A DNA stretch of 64,000 bases from Psychrobacillus sp. OK032 (GCF_900111345.1 NZ_FOGY01000005.1:266141-330140), one strand, 5' to 3'; positions 1 through 8,957 are shown, counted from the first letter of the stretch. The notes: generated by a model not told the origin, from the letters alone. Translations and numbers: made by a program.

Positions 1-919
1 GTTTTAACACAACATCGGCCATTGCATCGATGAATAATGGTTGATCATTTGGCATTGCCGGGCGTACATATGTAGCTCCAATATCGTCACATACGACTTT
101 ACACTCATAGTCGTTATCGTATAGCACTTCTAAATGCTCTGCTACGAAACCTACTGGCGTATACACGAATGTTGTATAGCCTTTTTCTTCGTGTAATTCA
201 CGAGTTAAATCTTGTACATCTGGTCCAATCCATGGCTCTGGAGTTTGTCCAGCACTTTGCCAACCAACGGCATAGTTTTTAACGCCTGCTGCTTTTGCAA
301 TCAAATCTGCTGTCTCATTTAACTGATCTGCATATGGATCTCCCATAGAAAGAATTTTTTCAGGAAGAGAGTGAGCAGAAACGATTAAACAAGCTTTTTC
401 ACGTTGTTCTTCCGGCATTGCTGCAAATGCTTCGCTTACTTTTTCATTCCAATATTGGATGAATTTCGGCTCATCATACCAGCTTTCTACAGAAGTTATC
501 GTTAAATTACCTAATTTCTCAGCTTCTTCTTTAATGCGACCATTATATGACTTAATTGAGAATGTAGAGAAGTGAGGTGCTAATACGATAGATACTGCTT
601 CTGTAATTCCATCTTTGTGCATTTGTGCAACGGCATCTTCAAGGTAAGGCTCAATATGTTTTAACCCAATATACAATTTGAATTCGATATCATCTTGTAC
701 TGCGTTTAGACGATTACATAAACCTTGTGCTTGGTTTTTCGTAATTTTCGCTAAAGGTGAAATTCCACCAATCGCTTTGTAACGACCAGTTAAGTCAGCT
801 AATTGTTCCTCACTTGGTTTACGTCCGTGACGAATATGTGTATAGTAACGTTCAATATCTGCTTCTTCGTATGGTGTTCCATATGCCATTACTAATAATC
901 CCATCGTTCTTTTCATCAT
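1..919 (-). CDS. hemH: Ferrochelatase HemH (coproporphyrin/protoporphyrin ferrochelatase), 3' end cut by window
   Basis: Inserts ferrous iron into the porphyrin ring late in haem synthesis; in Gram-positive bacteria the substrate is usually coproporphyrin III. The reading frame is open from an ATG pair at 914-919 (GAGGTG Shine-Dalgarno just upstream) to the window edge, about 306 codons, against about 310 in the B. subtilis protein, so only the last few residues are missing. Recognisable stretches are the N-terminal [12 protein letters not shown], the [12 protein letters not shown] segment, the [11 protein letters not shown] motif carrying the catalytic histidine, and the C-terminal [12 protein letters not shown]. 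It follows hemE on the same strand with a 17-base gap, so the two are probably co-transcribed. A hemY/cgoX gene may follow off the edge (inference from B. subtilis order). Confidence 0.95.
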   Translation of the reverse strand, partial: MMKRTMGLLVMAYGTPYEEADIERYYTHIRHGRKPSEEQLADLTGRYKAIGGISPLAKITKNQAQGLCNRLNAVQDDIEFKLYIGLKHIEPYLEDAVAQMHKDGITEAVSIVLAPHFSTFSIKSYNGRIKEEAEKLGNLTITSVESWYDEPKFIQYWNEKVSEAFAAMPEEQREKACLIVSAHSLPEKILSMGDPYADQLNETADLIAKAAGVKNYAVGWQSAGQTPEPWIGPDVQDLTRELHEEKGYTTFVYTPVGFVAEHLEVLYDNDYECKVVCDDIGATYVRPAMPNDQPLFIDAMADVVLK

Positions 920-936
920 TGTCACCTCAAAAAAGT

Positions 937-1989
937 TTAGTTAGATTTTGCTGCAATAAGTTCACGGCTATATTCATGTACGAATGTTGTTAAACGTTTT
1001 AATGTATCCGGATTCACTTCAGGGAATACACCGTGACCAATATTAAATATATGACCTGGTTGTGCTACGCCTTGCTCTACAATGACTTTTGCACGTTTTT
1101 CGATTTCTGCCCAGTCTCCGATTAAGTACGATGGATCCAAGTTCCCTTGAAGCGTTTTAGTCAATCCTTTTGCACGCGCTTCCTCAATTGATAGACGCCA
1201 ATCGAGTCCAACTACATCTACAGGTAAGTCATGCCATTCCATTGCTAAATGACTTGCACCAACACCAAATGTTATTAATGGAACACCAAGCTCACGAAGT
1301 TCCGTAAAAATCCTTGTCATCACCGGTTTAATGAAAATACGGTAATCTGCTACGTTTAAAGCCCCGACCCAAGAGTCGAAAATTTGAATCACTTTAGCAC
1401 CTGCTTTTACTTGTGCTTTAATATATACGATAGTCATATCAGCAAGTTTGTCCATTAATGTAAACCATGCTTGCGATTCCGAAATCATAAACGCTTTTGT
1501 TTTGTTATAGCTCTTCGAAGGACCACCTTCTATCATATAGCTTGCCAGTGTAAATGGAGCCCCTGCAAATCCGATTAATGGAACACTCAACTGTTCAGTT
1601 GTTAACAATTTAATCGTTTCTAATACAAATGGAACATCATCTTCTGGAGATAAATCGCCAAGATTATATACATCTTGCACCGTGCTGATTGGATTTGAAA
1701 TTACTGGTCCCACACCAGCTTTTATTTTCACATCTACGCCGATTCCAGTTAAAGGTGTTACAATATCTTTATACAGGATCGCTGCATCTACATTGTAATT
1801 TTCCACTGGCAAACGTGTAACATATGCACATAATTCTGGTTCATGCGTTATCTGTTCTAAAGAATACTTTTCTTTTATTTTTCTGTACTCAGGTTGAGAT
1901 CTACCTGCTTGCCTCATATACCAAACTGGCGTATGCTCCACTTGTTCTCCACGGGCTGCACGAAGCAGTGTATCATTAAAAGTAGTCAT
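937..1989 (-). CDS. hemE: Uroporphyrinogen decarboxylase HemE
   Basis: Decarboxylates the four acetate side chains of uroporphyrinogen III to give coproporphyrinogen III in the cytosol. At 350 residues it is the normal family length. The family signature [11 protein letters not shown] lies at about residues 21-31 and contains the conserved arginines that hold the substrate carboxylates; the second signature [17 protein letters not shown] follows near residue 141. First gene of the hemE-hemH unit, reading leftward. No other start is better: the ATG at 1989 is preceded by AGAAAGG. Identification is firm from the signatures and from hemH next door. Confidence 0.97.
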   Translation of the reverse strand: MTTFNDTLLRAARGEQVEHTPVWYMRQAGRSQPEYRKIKEKYSLEQITHEPELCAYVTRLPVENYNVDAAILYKDIVTPLTGIGVDVKIKAGVGPVISNPISTVQDVYNLGDLSPEDDVPFVLETIKLLTTEQLSVPLIGFAGAPFTLASYMIEGGPSKSYNKTKAFMISESQAWFTLMDKLADMTIVYIKAQVKAGAKVIQIFDSWVGALNVADYRIFIKPVMTRIFTELRELGVPLITFGVGASHLAMEWHDLPVDVVGLDWRLSIEEARAKGLTKTLQGNLDPSYLIGDWAEIEKRAKVIVEQGVAQPGHIFNIGHGVFPEVNPDTLKRLTTFVHEYSRELIAAKSN

Positions 1990-2191
1990 TCAAAATTCCT
2001 GCCTTTCTTCTATCTACGGTCGTTTTTCTAATATACGTCTCCACTATAGTCGTTCTATTTCCTATTGTATAGGTATATAGTGTAATTGTCATAAATTTGT
2101 CCTGTTTCTTCGTTATAATCCGGTCAATGTGTTTTTAAGTTTGCATTTAGGGGAAAAGTATAAGCAACAAACAAATTTAGGAGGTACTAGT

Positions 2192-2680
2192 ATGAATCTC
2201 TATATAACTTCAGGAACACCAGAATTTATGGAATCCATAAAAAAGAAACATCCCAATGAGCAAATATATGCATTGCATGGAATAGGTAATTCTGTACTTA
2301 TCCATGAAACTCCCCAAAAATCTGTTTTCCAAGCTCCAAGAAAATATGAAATTTTAGAAGCTTTTGGTCAATTCTCTGAAAAGGGTTATTTCGCCATACA
2401 AAATATTCCCCTTTCCGACGAAGGTAAACCCATTTTTGAATTTAAATATACAAACTTATCACCAACACTTCAATCTGAGCCAGGGTTTATCGCGCTACGT
2501 GTATTAAAACCAATCAAATCAGAAACTTACATTATTTTAACAGAATGGTCTGGTCCAAACAGCTATGAAGTATGGGCAAAATCCCATCCAATGAATTTCG
2601 ATGAGGTCGCAGATAAGCAACGAATCTTCACAAGTGCCCCTTATGTCTCAACTTATTCATCTATAAATGAAGAAGCCTAA
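2192..2680 (+). CDS. hmoB: Haem-degrading monooxygenase HmoB-like
   Basis: Homologue of B. subtilis HmoB (YhgC), an IsdG-type antibiotic-biosynthesis-monooxygenase (ABM) fold enzyme that opens haem and releases iron. The frame extends upstream to 2129, but GGAGG at 2180-2184 directs the ATG at 2192, giving 162 residues, close to the 166 of HmoB. The N-terminal part is variable; the ABM domain is in the C-terminal half (GFIALRVLKP, YIILTEWSGPNSYEVWAKS, with the conserved W of the family). Divergent from hemE-hemH, which pairs haem synthesis and haem turnover as in B. subtilis. The assignment rests on the domain sequence and the neighbourhood. Confidence 0.85.
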   Translation: MNLYITSGTPEFMESIKKKHPNEQIYALHGIGNSVLIHETPQKSVFQAPRKYEILEAFGQFSEKGYFAIQNIPLSDEGKPIFEFKYTNLSPTLQSEPGFIALRVLKPIKSETYIILTEWSGPNSYEVWAKSHPMNFDEVADKQRIFTSAPYVSTYSSINEEA

Positions 2681-2810
2681 TATTATATAGATGTTTAATA
2701 GACTATGGTCTAATATACATTGAGCTTGCATCTATAAAAAATGAATGTTTGATGCTTCAACACCCAACAGTGTTGCAATAAAATAGTAGCGCTTCATAGG
2801 CGTAAAGATA

Positions 2811-2860
2811 AGTAAACCACCCAATACTTGCTATTGCTTAGGGGCGGTTTACTATTTTCT
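2811..2860 (+). terminator. Rho-independent terminator after hmoB
   Basis: Arms AGTAAACC-A-CCC and GGG-C-GGTTTACT (2811-2822/2842-2853, one mismatch) are followed by TATTTTCTTTT. The rest of the 300-base gap 2681-2987 is AT-rich with no convincing gene. A TATAAT at 2954-2959 is a likely -10 for the next gene, with a poor -35. Confidence 0.7.
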
Positions 2861-2987
2861 TTTGAAAAAATTCATTTGATATACATTTAAATTATATTTT
2901 CAATGTTGGAGATAGGTAAAGAATCCATTAGAACTAATAGTCTACTTTTTTGTTATAATGGTAAAAAGATAAATGGAGGTTAAGTTT

Positions 2988-4157
2988 ATGACATTAGAAT
3001 TATCGGAAAAATTAGATAGTGCATTTGAAGAGATGGTCGAAATCCGTCGTTACTTACATATGCATCCAGAAGTATCATTTAAAGAAACGAAAACCGCTCA
3101 ATATATTCAAGACTTTTATACAAATTTAGAAATTCCTTTTCAAGCAAATGTTGGTGGAAATGGCGTTGTTGCTAGAGTAAAAGGAGCATTACCTGGTAAA
3201 ACTGTTGCACTTCGCGCAGATTTCGATGCATTACCAATTCAAGATGAAAAAGATGTCCCATATAAATCTACTGTAGATGGTGTTATGCATGCATGTGGAC
3301 ATGATGGCCATACTGCAACCCTGCTCATTCTTGCGCGTACGATAAATGAATTAAAAGACCAGTTAGCTGGAGAGTACGTATTTATCCATCAGCATGCGGA
3401 AGAATACGCTCCTGGTGGGGCAAAACCGATGATTGAAGCAGGATGTCTAGAAGGTGTCGACGCTATTTTCGGTACTCATTTATGGTCCTTGTATCCACTT
3501 GGAACAATTGAATATAAGTCTGGTCCAATTATGGCGGCAGCGGATCGTTTTGAAATTACTATTCAAGGACAAGGCGGACATGGGGCTAATCCGCATCAAG
3601 CAAAGGATGCAATCGTTGTAGCCTCTCAGCTTGTAGTAAATTTGCAACAATTAGTAGCGAGAAGAGTAGATCCTACACAATCTGCCGTTCTTTCCGTCGG
3701 TTCTTTTGTTGCTGAGAATGCTTTTAATATTATTGCAGACACTGCAAAACTCGCTGGTACAGTACGCACTTTTGATGCAGACGTAAGGGACTTAATGGAA
3801 CGGGAATTAGAACGGGTAATTGAAGGTACATGTCTAGCTGCTGATTGTACGTATTCATTCGTTTTCGATAGAGGATACACTCCAGTTATTAATCATGAAG
3901 AAGAAACCGAATTTCTAGCAACAGTTGCAAAAGACGTGCCTGGTGTAGATCTAGTAAAAGAGTCAGAGCTTCTAATGATTGGAGAAGATTTTGGATATTA
4001 TATGGAAGTGGTTCCTGGAACGTTCTTCTTTACAGGTGCGATGCCACAAGGGGAAGTTTTCCCACATCATAGTCCTAAGTTTGACTTCGACGAGCGCGCA
4101 ATGCTCATCGCAGCGAAAACATTAGGAACAGCTGCTATTCAATATCAAACGAAATAA
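2988..4157 (+). CDS. yhaA: M20 family metallopeptidase / amidohydrolase (YhaA-like)
   Basis: Zinc-dependent M20D amidohydrolase of the IAA-amino-acid hydrolase/aminoacylase group; it would hydrolyse N-acyl amino acids in the cytosol (family role; the real substrate is unknown). The start at 2988 is chosen because the GGAGG at 2975-2979 is its Shine-Dalgarno and overlaps the earlier ATG at 2973. Visible motifs: RRYLHMHPEVSF near the N-terminus, MHACGHDGHT (metal-binding C and H residues), HQHAEEYAPGGA with the catalytic glutamate, and GEDFGYYMEVVPGTFFFTG towards the C-terminus. 389 residues, normal for the family. B. subtilis yhaA sits in the same place beside the ecs operon; here ecsC is absent. 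Confidence 0.9.
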   Translation: MTLELSEKLDSAFEEMVEIRRYLHMHPEVSFKETKTAQYIQDFYTNLEIPFQANVGGNGVVARVKGALPGKTVALRADFDALPIQDEKDVPYKSTVDGVMHACGHDGHTATLLILARTINELKDQLAGEYVFIHQHAEEYAPGGAKPMIEAGCLEGVDAIFGTHLWSLYPLGTIEYKSGPIMAAADRFEITIQGQGGHGANPHQAKDAIVVASQLVVNLQQLVARRVDPTQSAVLSVGSFVAENAFNIIADTAKLAGTVRTFDADVRDLMERELERVIEGTCLAADCTYSFVFDRGYTPVINHEEETEFLATVAKDVPGVDLVKESELLMIGEDFGYYMEVVPGTFFFTGAMPQGEVFPHHSPKFDFDERAMLIAAKTLGTAAIQYQTK

Positions 4158-4315
4158 GAGGAAAAGCGAGGAGGCAGCTCCACAGCCACCACAAGCGATT
4201 TTGTTTGCGACGAGCTTGCGCAGGAGCACATGTTTTTAACTGCGACGAGCTTGCGCAGGAGCACATGATTTTAACTGCGACGAGCTTGCGCAGGAGCAAG
4301 GCGCTGGGGTCTGGA
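4155..4315. repeat. Dispersed repeat, copy A, with three 35-bp direct repeats
   Basis: A GC-richer block holding the core GCGACGAGCTTGCGCAGGAGCA at 4207, 4242 and 4277, an exact 35-base period. It begins with a GGAGGCAGCTCC..CAGCCACCACAAGCG segment and ends in AAGGCGCTGG. The same segments recur near 11.3-11.6 kb and 38.65-38.9 kb. No spacers lie between the units, so this is not CRISPR. Short ORFs across it are products of the repeat. The rest of the 4158-4407 gap holds only the terminator below. Confidence 0.85.
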
Positions 4316-4378
4316 CAGGGAATTACTTGTAGAAAGTTATCCAGATACTATAGATTTTATAATTTCCTAAAGCATAAG

Positions 4379-4410
4379 AAAGGCTGTCAATAACTGACAG
4401 CCTTTCTTTA
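4379..4410. terminator. Bidirectional terminator between yhaA and ecsB
   Basis: Perfect 11-base arms AAAGGCTGTCA / TGACAGCCTTT (4379-4389/4395-4405) with a T-rich tract on both sides. It lies between two convergent genes and touches the ecsB stop codon. Confidence 0.8.
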
Positions 4411-5604
4411 TTTCTTACTCATTCGAATCGTTAGTTCCGATACAATGTATACCGCAATTGGGATGAAGAGCGATTGAGGCTCAAGTTCACCTTGTATTAA
4501 AACTACGATAAGTACTAATATTGCTTGTACGAATTGAATCATACGCATAAATTTATTAACTGCCCATTTCCTAGCATTCGGCTCAATCGGAAATAACTGA
4601 TCCATTCGAAACTCGTGTCCAGCTAATAACGCATGGCGCAACTGTACAACTGTTGCAAAAGCAAGCGCACCTGTGAAAATAATCGCAACAACTGGAAACG
4701 GAATAAAAATCACTCCAATAACCGATATTACCGTAAGTCTTACCCATAAGTAGAAATAATCATTTGTGCGGATAAAAGTTCGTAACACTAAATATAGCTG
4801 ACTATTTTTTTGCGCATATGGAACAAGATTATAAACGACATCCAGCCATCTTCTTCTTTTCGTCATCCCTCGAATATGCGGAACATCGGTGAAATAATTC
4901 GCAAATCGGTAAAACCGCATCATTCGCGATTGTTCCACTTCGATAAAATGTTCAAATGGAAACGGTACTTCTTTCTTTTTCTTCTGCCATACGATTGCAT
5001 ATATTAGTTGAATAATAACAATCGTGATTAAAAACACATAATTTCCACTCAATAAGAAATAGAGCGCTGCAAATAACAAAAGAAAACGTATAAAACGGTC
5101 AACCCATACAGATCTTCCATTCGAAGCAAAACGATAATTAAATTCCGTGTGAATACTCCAATATTTCAATATTAGAACAAAAATAAAAAAAGACAAAACC
5201 TCATTTTTCGTAGCACCCGCGACTTTCGTAAGTAGCGGTATAGAAACAAGAAATGCCGCAAGCGTAAGAAAAACAGATGAAAAGAAGGTCCATCTCAATG
5301 CTAAGTTAATATACTCCTTAAGCTTTGTTTCTAACGGCAGAAAATACACACTATCTGCGTGCTTCATTAATGTAGTTGGTGAACTAATCGCTATTAGGAT
5401 ACTTAAAATGAAAGCTACAACTAAAAAAGCGGGAAAATCCTTCGGAGCTGTATTTAGCCATTCACTATACGTATATCCCCCTGCACCTATTACGAAAACA
5501 AATACAATCGCTATATGTCCAGTGAAGATATACTTTAAGTATTTTTGTAATTCATTTATATAAAAAACGAAACGTTTACCCCATATTTCACGCAAATTGT
5601 TCAT
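4408..5604 (-). CDS. ecsB: ABC transporter permease EcsB
   Basis: Membrane half of the EcsAB ABC transporter. In B. subtilis, Ecs loss impairs secretion, competence, sporulation and regulated intramembrane proteolysis by RasP. 398 residues, as in the family, with about eight to ten hydrophobic segments (for example HIAIVFVFVIGAGGYTY, FPAFLVVAFILSILIAIS, LTVISVIGVIFIPFPVVAII) and the basic, Trp/Arg-rich cytosolic loop RGMTKRRRWLDVVYNL. It overlaps the end of ecsA by 17 bases, so translation is coupled. A third gene, ecsC, follows ecsB in B. subtilis but is not here; a terminator ends the operon directly. Confidence 0.92.
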   Translation of the reverse strand: MNNLREIWGKRFVFYINELQKYLKYIFTGHIAIVFVFVIGAGGYTYSEWLNTAPKDFPAFLVVAFILSILIAISSPTTLMKHADSVYFLPLETKLKEYINLALRWTFFSSVFLTLAAFLVSIPLLTKVAGATKNEVLSFFIFVLILKYWSIHTEFNYRFASNGRSVWVDRFIRFLLLFAALYFLLSGNYVFLITIVIIQLIYAIVWQKKKKEVPFPFEHFIEVEQSRMMRFYRFANYFTDVPHIRGMTKRRRWLDVVYNLVPYAQKNSQLYLVLRTFIRTNDYFYLWVRLTVISVIGVIFIPFPVVAIIFTGALAFATVVQLRHALLAGHEFRMDQLFPIEPNARKWAVNKFMRMIQFVQAILVLIVVLIQGELEPQSLFIPIAVYIVSELTIRMSKK

Positions 5605-6337
5605 CTTGTTGTTCCTTCGTCATTTCGATATATAAATCATCTAATGTCGCATGTGGCCTATTAAAAGCAACCCGTAGATCATTCATCGTTCCTTGTGCAC
5701 GTATTTTCCCATTATGCAACAGAAGGATTCGATCACAATATTTCTCGGCTGTCGATAAAATATGTGTAGACATGAGAACAGAAGCACCTTCTTCTTTTCT
5801 TGCTTTCATTTGATCAAGGAGCGATTGAATACCTAATGGATCTAACCCTACAAAAGGTTCATCAATAATATATAAATCAGGATTTACTAAAAATGCACAC
5901 ATAATCATTACTTTTTGACGCATTCCTTTAGAAAAGTGTGCTGGAAACCAATTCAATCGTTTCTCCATTCGAAACTCTTTTAATAGAGACTCTTTCCTTG
6001 CCTCGAATACTGTTGGTTCCAAATTATAAGCCATTGCAGTTAGCTCTAAATGTTCTTTTAATGTTAACTCATCGTACAATACTGGCGTTTCGGGTATATA
6101 CGAAAAAGAAGTTCGATACGTTGCTGGATCATCTTTTAACGATTTTCCGTTAAGTAGAATTTCCCCTTTTGCAGCGTTCATCGTTCCGATAATATGTTTA
6201 ATAGTTGTACTCTTTCCTGCTCCATTTAATCCTATTAATCCGACTAACTCCCCTTTTCCAATGGAAAAAGTTAAATCATGTAGCACTGGCTTTCTTGTAT
6301 AGCCACCTGTTACGTTAGTTAGTTCTAATACTGTCAT
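5588..6337 (-). CDS. ecsA: ABC transporter ATP-binding protein EcsA
   Basis: ATPase partner of EcsB. Walker A is GLNGAGKST (about residues 36-44), the signature is FSKGMRQKV (an LSGGQ variant usual for this subfamily), Walker B is LYIIDEPFVGLD, and the switch histidine is in STHILSTAEK. The frame can start at a GTG (6346), but the ATG at 6337 is preceded by GAGGTGCGAG and gives MTVLELTNVTGGY, matching the family N-terminus, so I chose it. Reads away from hit, with which it shares a 110-base divergent promoter region. Confidence 0.93.
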   Translation of the reverse strand: MTVLELTNVTGGYTRKPVLHDLTFSIGKGELVGLIGLNGAGKSTTIKHIIGTMNAAKGEILLNGKSLKDDPATYRTSFSYIPETPVLYDELTLKEHLELTAMAYNLEPTVFEARKESLLKEFRMEKRLNWFPAHFSKGMRQKVMIMCAFLVNPDLYIIDEPFVGLDPLGIQSLLDQMKARKEEGASVLMSTHILSTAEKYCDRILLLHNGKIRAQGTMNDLRVAFNRPHATLDDLYIEMTKEQQDEQFA

Positions 6338-6449
6338 CTCTCGCACCTCATCTCTTCTAAATAGTTTACCAAAACCTGTACGAAAAATCTTCTCTAAGTT
6401 GTCCTATTATATGCTAAACTATTGGTAACAATGAATAGGAGGTTTTTCC

Positions 6450-6875
6450 ATGAGTGAATGTATTTTTTGCAAAATAATTGACGGTTCTATTCCAAGTGCG
6501 AAAATTTATGAGGACGAACATGTATATGCTTTTATGGATATACAGCCACTAACAAAAGGACATACACTTATTATCCCCAAAAATCACAAAGAGAATGTAT
6601 ATGATTTATCGGAAGAGGAAGCAAGTAATTTATTTAAAGTAGTACCAAAGATCGCTTCTGTTCTTAAAGAAACATTTGGACCTGTTGGCATGAATTTGCT
6701 CAATAATAATGGAGCCCCTGCTGGACAAAGTGTTTTCCATTTTCACTTACACTTTATCCCTCGTTATGATCAAACGGATGGCTTCCGTCCAACTTGGCTT
6801 ACGAAAGAAAAAACATTTACACCGGAAGTTATTCAAGGTTTAGCAAAAGAATTAGCTGAAAAACTTTCAAACTAG
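6450..6875 (+). CDS. hit: HIT family hydrolase (Hit)
   Basis: Histidine-triad nucleotide-binding protein of the Hint/PKCI branch; family members hydrolyse purine nucleotide phosphoramidates and AMP-lysine adducts. Conserved CIFCKIIDGSIPSAKIYED at the N-terminus carries the zinc-type cysteines, and the catalytic triad HFHLHFIPRY lies at about residues 98-107. 141 residues, same as B. subtilis Hit. Clear AGGAGG Shine-Dalgarno. Its place opposite ecsA is conserved in Bacillus. A second, more distant HIT protein is encoded at 40701-41084. Confidence 0.94.
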   Translation: MSECIFCKIIDGSIPSAKIYEDEHVYAFMDIQPLTKGHTLIIPKNHKENVYDLSEEEASNLFKVVPKIASVLKETFGPVGMNLLNNNGAPAGQSVFHFHLHFIPRYDQTDGFRPTWLTKEKTFTPEVIQGLAKELAEKLSN

Positions 6876-6963
6876 TTATTGCATTTTAGGGAAATTAGAC
6901 ATACAATCAATGGTAAGATTCTTGCTAACGATCAAGAGGATACGTTAGAGGGATTTAAACAAA

Positions 6964-6995
6964 TAGAGCTTAGAAAAGCTGAGGAGAGATGAGAA
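6964..6995 (+). promoter_or_regulatory. Probable TRAP-binding (G/U/A)AG repeat over the trpP ribosome-binding site
   Basis: Six NAG triplets fall at 6966 (GAG), 6971 (TAG), 6976 (AAG), 6981 (GAG), 6986 (GAG) and 6991 (GAG), each exactly 5 bases from the next, and run over the Shine-Dalgarno up to the TTG start at 6996. More GAG/TAG triplets lie upstream at 6936 and 6946. B. subtilis trpP (yhaG) is translationally repressed by tryptophan-activated TRAP binding just such repeats. The pattern is seen; binding is inferred. Confidence 0.6.
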
Positions 6996-7520
6996 TTGAA
7001 TACGAAAAATCTAGTATTAATGTCCCTATTAATAGGGGTCGGTGCAGTACTTTATATTATTATCCCTGGAATTAATGGTGGGATGAAACCAGACTTCATG
7101 TTAACGATGATGTTTATAGGAATTCTATTGTTCCCTGAAGTTAAAAGTGTGTTTCTACTTGGCATTTCAACAGGTGTGATTTCAGGATTGTTTTCTACAT
7201 TTCCAGGTGGATTTGTTCCGAACATTATTGATAAATCGGTAACAGCATTTGTCTTCTTTGGATTAGTACTATTACTTACTAAATTTGCTAACAAATTACC
7301 TGTAGCTGTAGTTCTTACATGTATAGGAACACTTGTATCGGGTACGGTATTTTTATCAACTGCGATTTTTGTTTTTGGAGCAGGTGCAGTATTCGGGGAA
7401 TTATTCGTTTTAGTAGTTCTTCCAGCAATTGTGATTAATGCAGTAGCATTCTTTATTATCTATCCGATTATCGGCAAATTAATTAAACGGTCTAAATTTG
7501 AAACAGCACTTACAGCATAA
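6996..7520 (+). CDS. trpP: Tryptophan transporter TrpP (YhaG)
   Basis: Probable tryptophan uptake membrane protein. 174 residues with about five to six hydrophobic segments (LMSLLIGVGAVLYIIIPG, MLTMMFIGILLFPEV, FLLGISTGVISGLF, VLTCIGTLVSGTVFLS, LFVLVVLPAIVINAVAFF), matching the length and start of B. subtilis YhaG. It begins with TTG at 6996, preceded by GAGGAGAG. The leader contains regularly spaced NAG triplets of the kind TRAP binds. Position between hit and the yhaH-like gene is conserved. Function rests on family and synteny, since short membrane proteins carry few diagnostic residues. Confidence 0.82.
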   Translation: MNTKNLVLMSLLIGVGAVLYIIIPGINGGMKPDFMLTMMFIGILLFPEVKSVFLLGISTGVISGLFSTFPGGFVPNIIDKSVTAFVFFGLVLLLTKFANKLPVAVVLTCIGTLVSGTVFLSTAIFVFGAGAVFGELFVLVVLPAIVINAVAFFIIYPIIGKLIKRSKFETALTA

Positions 7521-7528
7521 AATTACTT

Positions 7529-7558
7529 GCTTTCCTTTTCGAAGGAAAGCTTTTTTTG
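7529..7558 (+). terminator. Terminator after trpP
   Basis: Perfect hairpin GCTTTCCTT-ttc-GAAGGAAAGC followed by seven Ts, 9 bases after the trpP stop. Confidence 0.9.
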
Positions 7559-7623
7559 TTTTAATTAATATGTTTTAATTATGATATATAAAGGAATAAT
7601 ATAATAATAAGGGGTGAGCACAA

Positions 7624-8007
7624 ATGAAAATAGGGCAATTATTTTTAGGGATTGCAACGGGCGTGTTAGCTGGGGCTACTACAGTATTGTTATCCACTCC
7701 AAAGTCGGGTAATGAAGTACGTATTTCCTTAAAATCCACTTCAACTGATTTTCTGGACAAACTATCTGATATAAAACTTCAAATGCAAGATTTAAAAAAT
7801 TCTATTCGCACTCTAACAAAAGAGTCAAAAGAAGTTATCCCAGAAGCTATTGAAGAGATTAAAGCAGATGTGGAACAATGGAAAAGTGAAACTGCACCAT
7901 TACAAGCAAAACTTCAAGATGAAATTTCCGCTATTCAATCAGCAATCGAAGAGATGGAAAAAGCGTTACCAAAGAGAAAAGAAGCTGCTGCCACACTTGT
8001 TGATTAA
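7624..8007 (+). CDS. yhaH: YtxH domain protein (YhaH-like)
   Basis: 127 residues. The N-terminus is a short hydrophobic glycine-rich segment (QLFLGIATGVLAGATTVLLSTPKSG), the hallmark of YtxH/gas-vesicle-like stress proteins, followed by a long charged helical stretch with coiled-coil character (residues about 45-120). B. subtilis YhaH occupies the same place between the trpP/hit region and hpr. Family members are general-stress or cell-envelope associated; the molecular role is unknown. GGGGTGAG precedes the ATG. Confidence 0.8.
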   Translation: MKIGQLFLGIATGVLAGATTVLLSTPKSGNEVRISLKSTSTDFLDKLSDIKLQMQDLKNSIRTLTKESKEVIPEAIEEIKADVEQWKSETAPLQAKLQDEISAIQSAIEEMEKALPKRKEAAATLVD

Positions 8008-8037
8008 CCAAATGTAACTGGTAAATTGTTTAGTAAA

Positions 8038-8067
8038 TGGTGATAACACACGAGGTATCCTATAAAT
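8038..8067 (+). promoter_or_regulatory. Possible sigma-A promoter of a small RNA
   Basis: TGGTGA (8038-8043), 17 bases, then TATAAA (8061-8066). The -35 is a weak match and the -10 a good one. It lies just upstream of two strong RNA hairpins. Confidence 0.35.
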
Positions 8068-8073
8068 AGGTGC

Positions 8074-8170
8074 TTTTGGAGTACTTTGAACTGAACCAGT
8101 TCTACTCCATTACCGAGAGTTTTTGATGCGTAGGGATACGATTTTGTAGCTTCCCTACGCATTTTTTAAA
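8074..8170 (+). ncRNA. Candidate small non-coding RNA
   Basis: No reading frame covers this stretch. It folds into a compound hairpin whose arms TGGAGTA..GAACTG (8077-8093) and CAGTTC-TACTCCA (8097-8109) pair perfectly apart from a CTTT bulge, and then into a terminator with arms ATGCGTAGGG / CCCTACGCAT (8126-8135/8153-8162) followed by six Ts. A 250-base gap and a separate TATAAT promoter separate it from scoC, so it is unlikely to be the scoC leader. It could instead be the 3' UTR of the yhaH-like gene. I do not recognise a known RNA family. The remaining gap to 8423 shows only the scoC promoter (TATAAT near 8390). Confidence 0.45.
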
Positions 8171-8423
8171 ATAATCATTCGTCCGTCACTCTCCAAAAGT
8201 ACAGATAAACAAGTACCATTGCAAACGTAGGACTAGCCCACTTTCTAATCTAGTTAAAAACAGCCAAAGATGTAATTTAAAGAGATGCACGTAATCATTA
8301 TGATGAGCGGTATCTTTTTTTTATGATAAAAATACTATTATTTATTTTTGATAATATGTATTCAGTTACATACTTTCTTGCTATAATATTTGAAAGATTA
8401 TAATAGAGAAAGAAGGCATACAT

Positions 8424-8957
8424 ATGACTGAACAGTTTTATACGATGAAAGAAGCAATGCTCTATAGTCAGCGTATCGCACAGCTATCGAAGGCACTGTG
8501 GAAAGCTGTAGAAAAAGATTGGCAGACATGGATAAAACCTTATGACTTGAATATTAATGAGCATCATATTTTATGGATTTCTTATCATTTGCAAGGTGCC
8601 ACAGTATCCGAAGTTGCAAAATTCGGGGTAATGCATGTTTCAACTGCTTTTAATTTCTCTAAAAAGCTAGAAGAGCGCGGTTTACTTACCTTTTCGAAAA
8701 GAGACGCCGACAAACGAAACACATATGTTGAAATTACAACAACTGGAAAATCATTACTCGACGAAATGTATGAAAATTATCATGATACACCTCACTCTGT
8801 TATCGAAGGTTCTCGTTCAATGAAACAATTGTATGGTAAATTTCCAGAATTTTTAGATGTAATGGCTGTTATACGGAATATTTATGGGGATGACTTCATG
8901 GAAATATTTGAGCGTTCTATTAAGAATATCGATGAATCTTTCACCCAAAAAGATTAG
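8424..8957 (+). CDS. scoC: Transition-state regulator ScoC (Hpr), MarR family
   Basis: Winged-helix DNA-binding repressor of protease, peptide-transport and sporulation genes in B. subtilis. 177 residues; an N-terminal helical dimer region ([25 protein letters not shown]), then a MarR-type helix-turn-helix ([22 protein letters not shown]) and the wing [14 protein letters not shown]. The residues around the recognition helix are typical of Hpr orthologues, and the position between yhaH and prsA is conserved. A likely -10 TATAAT is near 8390. Confidence is high from both sequence and context. Confidence 0.92.
   Translation: MTEQFYTMKEAMLYSQRIAQLSKALWKAVEKDWQTWIKPYDLNINEHHILWISYHLQGATVSEVAKFGVMHVSTAFNFSKKLEERGLLTFSKRDADKRNTYVEITTTGKSLLDEMYENYHDTPHSVIEGSRSMKQLYGKFPEFLDVMAVIRNIYGDDFMEIFERSIKNIDESFTQKD

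Noticed and set aside
4207..4298. Three 35-base direct repeats looking like a short CRISPR array
   Set aside because: The units are contiguous with no unique spacers, recur as part of a dispersed intergenic element in both orientations, and no cas gene is near.
4205..4393. 62-residue ORF in the yhaA-ecsB gap
   Set aside because: It is built from the 35-base repeats (near-identical peptide units) and has no ribosome site.
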